A stretch of DNA of 8,267 nucleotides, taken from Synergistaceae bacterium (GTDB taxonomy: Bacteria > Synergistota > Synergistia > Synergistales > Aminobacteriaceae). Position numbers and translations under genes: made by a program. Every line of letters starts with the position of its first letter. Position 1 is the first letter of the stretch. The notes below the pieces were generated by a model that was not told where the DNA came from, did no database searches, and was given only the letters and a program-made list of their open reading frames with translations. The DNA lies in NCBI GenBank assembly GCA_017475805.1, contig JAFVEW010000227.1, forward strand, positions 1-8,267, written 5' to 3'. Shown here one piece after another: positions 5,553 to 8,267 of the stretch.

Positions 5553-6356
5553 ATGCAAAAAATTTTTGTTTTAGCTTTAATTTTCATCTGCATATCAGCT
5601 TCCTGCGCTTTTGCTTCTTCAATCGAGGTAATTTCTCTGCTCGAAAGACAAGGGAAAAATGACACGGCTCTCTTAATCGGAGCGACTGACGAACAAAAAG
5701 CGAAATTTGTTCCCAACGGCGAGTTGAAGAGTCAAATTTTAGCTTTTTATGTCAAAATTCCGGGCCGCGAAATCTTATTTGATACGGGGCTGCGAAACGG
5801 CAATATTTCTACGAGACTCGCAGAAAATGGAATATTTCCTTCTGACGTAAAAACAATCTTGCTAACTCATTTACACCCTGACCATTTTGGCGGCCTTGTC
5901 GACTCTGAAGGTAAAGCGGCTTTCCCGAACGCAGAAATTTATGTTTCAAGAATTGAGCGCGACTATTGGGTAAATGAAGTTAAAAATGAAAACGTCATTG
6001 ATGCGTTAAATTTATATAAAAATAAACTTCATTTATTTGAATTTGACGATGAGATTTTTGACGAGATCAAAGCCGTCGACGCTTCAGGACACACGCCCGG
6101 CCACACTGTTTTTGATATTAAGGTTGATGGCGAAGAATTATTAATCGTTGGAGATATTATGCACTTCATAGAGATTCAGCTTCCTGTTCCCGATGTTTCA
6201 GTAAAATACGACGTAAACCCCGAAAAAGCAAGAGAGTCACGCAAAAAAATTCTTGACTACGCCGCTGAAAACGAAATTAAAATCGCTGGTATGCACATCA
6301 CGTCGCCTGGAATAATAGAAGTTGAGAAAAACGCTTCAGGCTACGAAAAAAAGTAA
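5553..6356 (+). CDS. Exported metallo-beta-lactamase-fold hydrolase (lactonase-like)
   Basis: A 267-residue protein with a signal peptide (MQK start, hydrophobic LALIFICISASC, likely cut after AFA at residue 21). The metallo-beta-lactamase fold is shown by HLHPDH (106-111: H106, H108, D110, H111), SGHTPGHT (H180 as the next metal ligand), GDIMH (D201 as the bridging Asp) and H248 in GMHITSPG. This is the full set for two metal ions. The pattern resembles the branch containing N-acyl-homoserine lactonases and related hydrolases, in which the early DTG (77-79) and GHTPGH are typical. The substrate cannot be assigned; lactonase, general esterase or another hydrolase are all possible. The Cys at residue 18 lacks a proper lipobox, so a soluble periplasmic or secreted enzyme is more likely than a lipoprotein. 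The gene has its own promoter and ribosome site, 49 bp from the divergent dprA. Confidence 0.85.
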   Translation: MQKIFVLALIFICISASCAFASSIEVISLLERQGKNDTALLIGATDEQKAKFVPNGELKSQILAFYVKIPGREILFDTGLRNGNISTRLAENGIFPSDVKTILLTHLHPDHFGGLVDSEGKAAFPNAEIYVSRIERDYWVNEVKNENVIDALNLYKNKLHLFEFDDEIFDEIKAVDASGHTPGHTVFDIKVDGEELLIVGDIMHFIEIQLPVPDVSVKYDVNPEKARESRKKILDYAAENEIKIAGMHITSPGIIEVEKNASGYEKK

Positions 6357-6420
6357 TTAGGAAGCAGAAAAATTCTTCCGATTGGCAATCGGCCTCCGAC
6401 TCCTACTTCCTAACTCCTGA
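6357..6420. repeat. Hairpin and degenerate heptad repeat element (possible bidirectional terminator)
   Basis: Outer arms TTAGGAAG (6357-6364) and CTTCCTAA (6406-6413) are exact reverse complements. Inside is a perfect hairpin, CCGATT (6378-6383), loop GGC, AATCGG (6387-6392). The 3' part, 6394-6420, is a run of degenerate CTCCTRA units (CTCCGA, CTCCTA, CTTCCTAA, CTCCTGA). The minus-strand copy of the hairpin is followed by AAGAATTTTT, so it may end the flavoprotein transcript; no T-tract follows on the plus strand. It fills the gap between the convergent MBL-fold and flavoprotein genes. Confidence 0.55.
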
Positions 6421-6433
6421 TTAAAATTAAAAA

Positions 6434-8267
6434 TTAAAACTCAGAAGCAGATTTTCCCGCAATTCTTCCATAAACAACAAAATCAGCTACAGCTGTACCG
6501 CCGAGTCTGTTGCCGCCGTGAACGCCTCCCGTAACTTCACCGGCCGCGAAAAGTCCCGGAATTATATTGCCGTTGCCGCGCAAAACGTGAGCTTTCTCAT
6601 CGATTCTAAGTCCGCCCATCGTGTGGTGAATGCCGGGAGTAACTTTAATCGCATAGAACGGAGCTTTATCTAACGGATTAGCGAAACTCGTGCGTCCAAA
6701 TTCAGGGTCTTTTTTGTCCTTAACGTAGCTGTTCCATTTATTCATGGTATCAGCAAAGACTGAAGCCGGAAGGTTAAGAGCAGTCGCTAAATCTTCGTAA
6801 GTATCGCCTTTGAACGTATAGCCTTTTGAGATATAGCCTTTAATGACTGTTGAAGCATCGGCCATGTTCTGGTCAACGACGAGCCAGGCAAACGAATTAG
6901 GCTGATCGATCTCGGCCTTTGAAACGACGTCGCGGGCTAAAACTTCATCAATAAATCTTTTGCCTTCGGTGTTGACTAAGATAGCTCCGTCGCCTCGAAG
7001 TCCTTCAGTGATTAATGCCGAAGTATCAAACTGAACTGTCGGGTGAATCTGAATTTGAGTCATGTCGACAACTCCTGCACCGATTTCCTGAGCCATAACG
7101 ATACCTTCGCCCGTTGCGCCGGGAGCGTTCGTGGTCATGAAACCGTCAAGAGCAGGTTCAAGAATTGCAACTAATTTCAAATTTGCTCCGAAGCCGCCGG
7201 TTGCTAAAATAACGGCCTTTGAGTTAATCGTGATTTTGTTGCCTTTGCTGTCAGCAACAACGCCGCAGACCTTGCCGTCTTTGTCCGTTAGAATTGATTT
7301 TGCCATTGTCTCAGTGATTATTGTGATGTTTGGACGGGCTTTGCAAGCTGCTTCAAGTCTTGGGATCATGTAAGCACCGACGGAAACGACCTTTTTATTC
7401 TCGTCAACTGGTCTGTGAATACGTTTGACTGACGCGCCGCCGAAAGCACCGACCGAACTTAAATCGATATTGATTGTCTTAAGCCATTCGATAGCGTCAG
7501 CTGTGCCTTCGCAAAGAGCTTTGACAAGGCCGGGATCATTAATTCCATGTCCGCCGACCATAGTATCAAGTTCCATTAACTCGACTGAATCGAAATATCC
7601 TTTTGCGCCGTCAGCCTGCCATGCTTCATATTGCTCTTTGACTTTAGCGGCAAGTTCAGTAATGAATTTGTTATCTGAAAATTTTTCAGCGGCTTTGAGA
7701 GTTTTTTCGATGCCTGCTGACTCAGCAAATTTATTGACGTCCTGCGCTGGAGTATGAGCAGCATTCATTCCGCCTGTAGCTCTGACGGAGTTCCCGCCGA
7801 CCATTGCCTGCTTTTCGATTAAAACTACTTTTTTGCCTGCGTCGGCTGCTGTGATTGCCGCGACCATTCCTGCGCCGCCTGCTCCGACTATTGCGATGTC
7901 AGCGTCAAAAGTTTTTTCTTCAGCAACTTTAGCGGCTGGAGCTTTAATCTTGAAATCTTCAGGATTTAATCCTGCGGCGATTAATGCTGCTTCGGCTGCT
8001 TTCAAAATTCCCGTTGAGCTGATCGTTGCGCCCGTCATTACGTCGACGTTGATGGCATTTTTTGCGATCATGTCTGCCGGAAGTTTCTCGAGAGCAACTG
8101 ATCCGATCCCTTGAGTTTCTTTCGGGCCTTCTGCGGTTACACTTTTGATTTTGCCCTCGTCAACGGTAACTGAAACTGTGATAGCGTCAGCTCCTCCGAA
8201 TCCGTCAGCGGTGGCTTTGCCTGTGATTGAAGTGTCTTTAGCTTGCGAGGTTGTCATCATAATACAA
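6434..8267 (-). CDS. Fumarate-reductase-type flavoprotein with covalent-FMN domain (5' end beyond window)
   Basis: A two-domain reductase, 608 residues from the first visible Met at 8260 (numbering used here). Residues 12-95 form an FMN-binding domain with DVMTGATISS (73-82); by family knowledge ApbE attaches FMN through phosphate to the last Thr of TGAT (T79). Residues 119-608 are an FAD-binding domain like Shewanella Fcc3, with GAGGAG (126-131), EKQAMVGGNS and GGNRLGGTAVAD. The Fcc3 residues H365, T377, E378, R381, R402, H504 and R544 map to H406, T418, E419, R422, R443, H545 and R585 with identical spacing, including the catalytic acid Arg. This favours fumarate or a similar 2-enoate as acceptor, though urocanate or methacrylate-type substrates are possible. 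FMN replaces the haem domain of Fcc3. The frame stays open through the window edge (Cys-Ile before Met-Met), and MMTTSQA reads like the end of a signal peptide cut after Ala7, so the true start probably lies outside and the enzyme is exported. Confidence 0.85.
   Translation of the reverse strand, partial: CIMMTTSQAKDTSITGKATADGFGGADAITVSVTVDEGKIKSVTAEGPKETQGIGSVALEKLPADMIAKNAINVDVMTGATISSTGILKAAEAALIAAGLNPEDFKIKAPAAKVAEEKTFDADIAIVGAGGAGMVAAITAADAGKKVVLIEKQAMVGGNSVRATGGMNAAHTPAQDVNKFAESAGIEKTLKAAEKFSDNKFITELAAKVKEQYEAWQADGAKGYFDSVELMELDTMVGGHGINDPGLVKALCEGTADAIEWLKTINIDLSSVGAFGGASVKRIHRPVDENKKVVSVGAYMIPRLEAACKARPNITIITETMAKSILTDKDGKVCGVVADSKGNKITINSKAVILATGGFGANLKLVAILEPALDGFMTTNAPGATGEGIVMAQEIGAGVVDMTQIQIHPTVQFDTSALITEGLRGDGAILVNTEGKRFIDEVLARDVVSKAEIDQPNSFAWLVVDQNMADASTVIKGYISKGYTFKGDTYEDLATALNLPASVFADTMNKWNSYVKDKKDPEFGRTSFANPLDKAPFYAIKVTPGIHHTMGGLRIDEKAHVLRGNGNIIPGLFAAGEVTGGVHGGNRLGGTAVADFVVYGRIAGKSASEF

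Noticed and set aside
5504..5716. Longer dprA reading frame starting at 5716
   Set aside because: The extra 71 codons lie antisense to the divergent hydrolase gene and across its ribosome site, show no DprA similarity, and lack a Shine-Dalgarno site. MDTNEF at 5503 gives the normal family length.
7425..8114. Open plus-strand frames opposite the flavoprotein gene
   Set aside because: Ser/Ala/Pro-rich shadow translations of a well-supported gene, without start signals.
1..8267. Prophage, insertion sequence, CRISPR or defence island
   Set aside because: No transposase, integrase, phage or Cas motifs and no regularly spaced repeats were found on either strand.

Overview
The window looks like chromosomal DNA from an anaerobic, probably gut-type member of the Synergistota. 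The main evidence is the first gene, whose protein ends in a Gly-Gly-Gly-Cys motif, a hydrophobic stretch and a basic end. This is the architecture of the Synergist-CTERM sorting signal, known mainly from that phylum. The rest is AT-rich and fits the same kind of host: cobalamin genes, exported hydrolases and a large FMN/FAD reductase. I see no insertion sequence, CRISPR array, tRNA or rRNA gene.

Layout. (1) 1-324: 3' end of a surface protein gene, then an intrinsic terminator at about 366-395. (2) 422-2285: two cobalamin genes facing each other. cobD (L-threonine-phosphate decarboxylase, + strand) and a short cobQ-like gene (- strand) overlap tail to tail by 50 bp. (3) 2290-4318: a LysR-type regulator (- strand, 4 bp upstream of cobQ) is divergent from an exported alpha/beta hydrolase. 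The 145-bp control region between them carries nested inverted repeats and two mirror-image promoter cores. (4) 4347-4372: terminator between the hydrolase and the convergent dprA. (5) 4379-6356: dprA (- strand) and an exported metallo-beta-lactamase-fold hydrolase (+ strand) diverge from a 49-bp gap in which their -10 boxes overlap on opposite strands. (6) 6357-6433: an intergenic element with a perfect hairpin and degenerate CTCCTRA heptads. (7) 6434-8267: a fumarate-reductase-type flavoprotein with a covalent-FMN domain (- strand). Its signal peptide appears to be cut by the window edge.

How the genes fit together. CobD makes the aminopropanol phosphate arm and CobQ amidates the corrin ring, so both serve B12 synthesis. 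The CobQ here has a complete synthetase domain and what looks like the family's C-terminal tail, but lacks the roughly 200-residue glutaminase domain normally between them. The amide nitrogen would then have to come from free ammonia or a separate glutaminase. This is the most unusual point in the window. The LysR protein probably controls the divergent hydrolase and, through its 4-bp junction, may link cobQ to the same signal. The flavoprotein retains every catalytic residue I can map from Shewanella Fcc3 fumarate reductase, at identical spacing, and probably acts outside the cytoplasmic membrane as a terminal reductase. DprA is a housekeeping/competence protein with no evident link to its neighbours.
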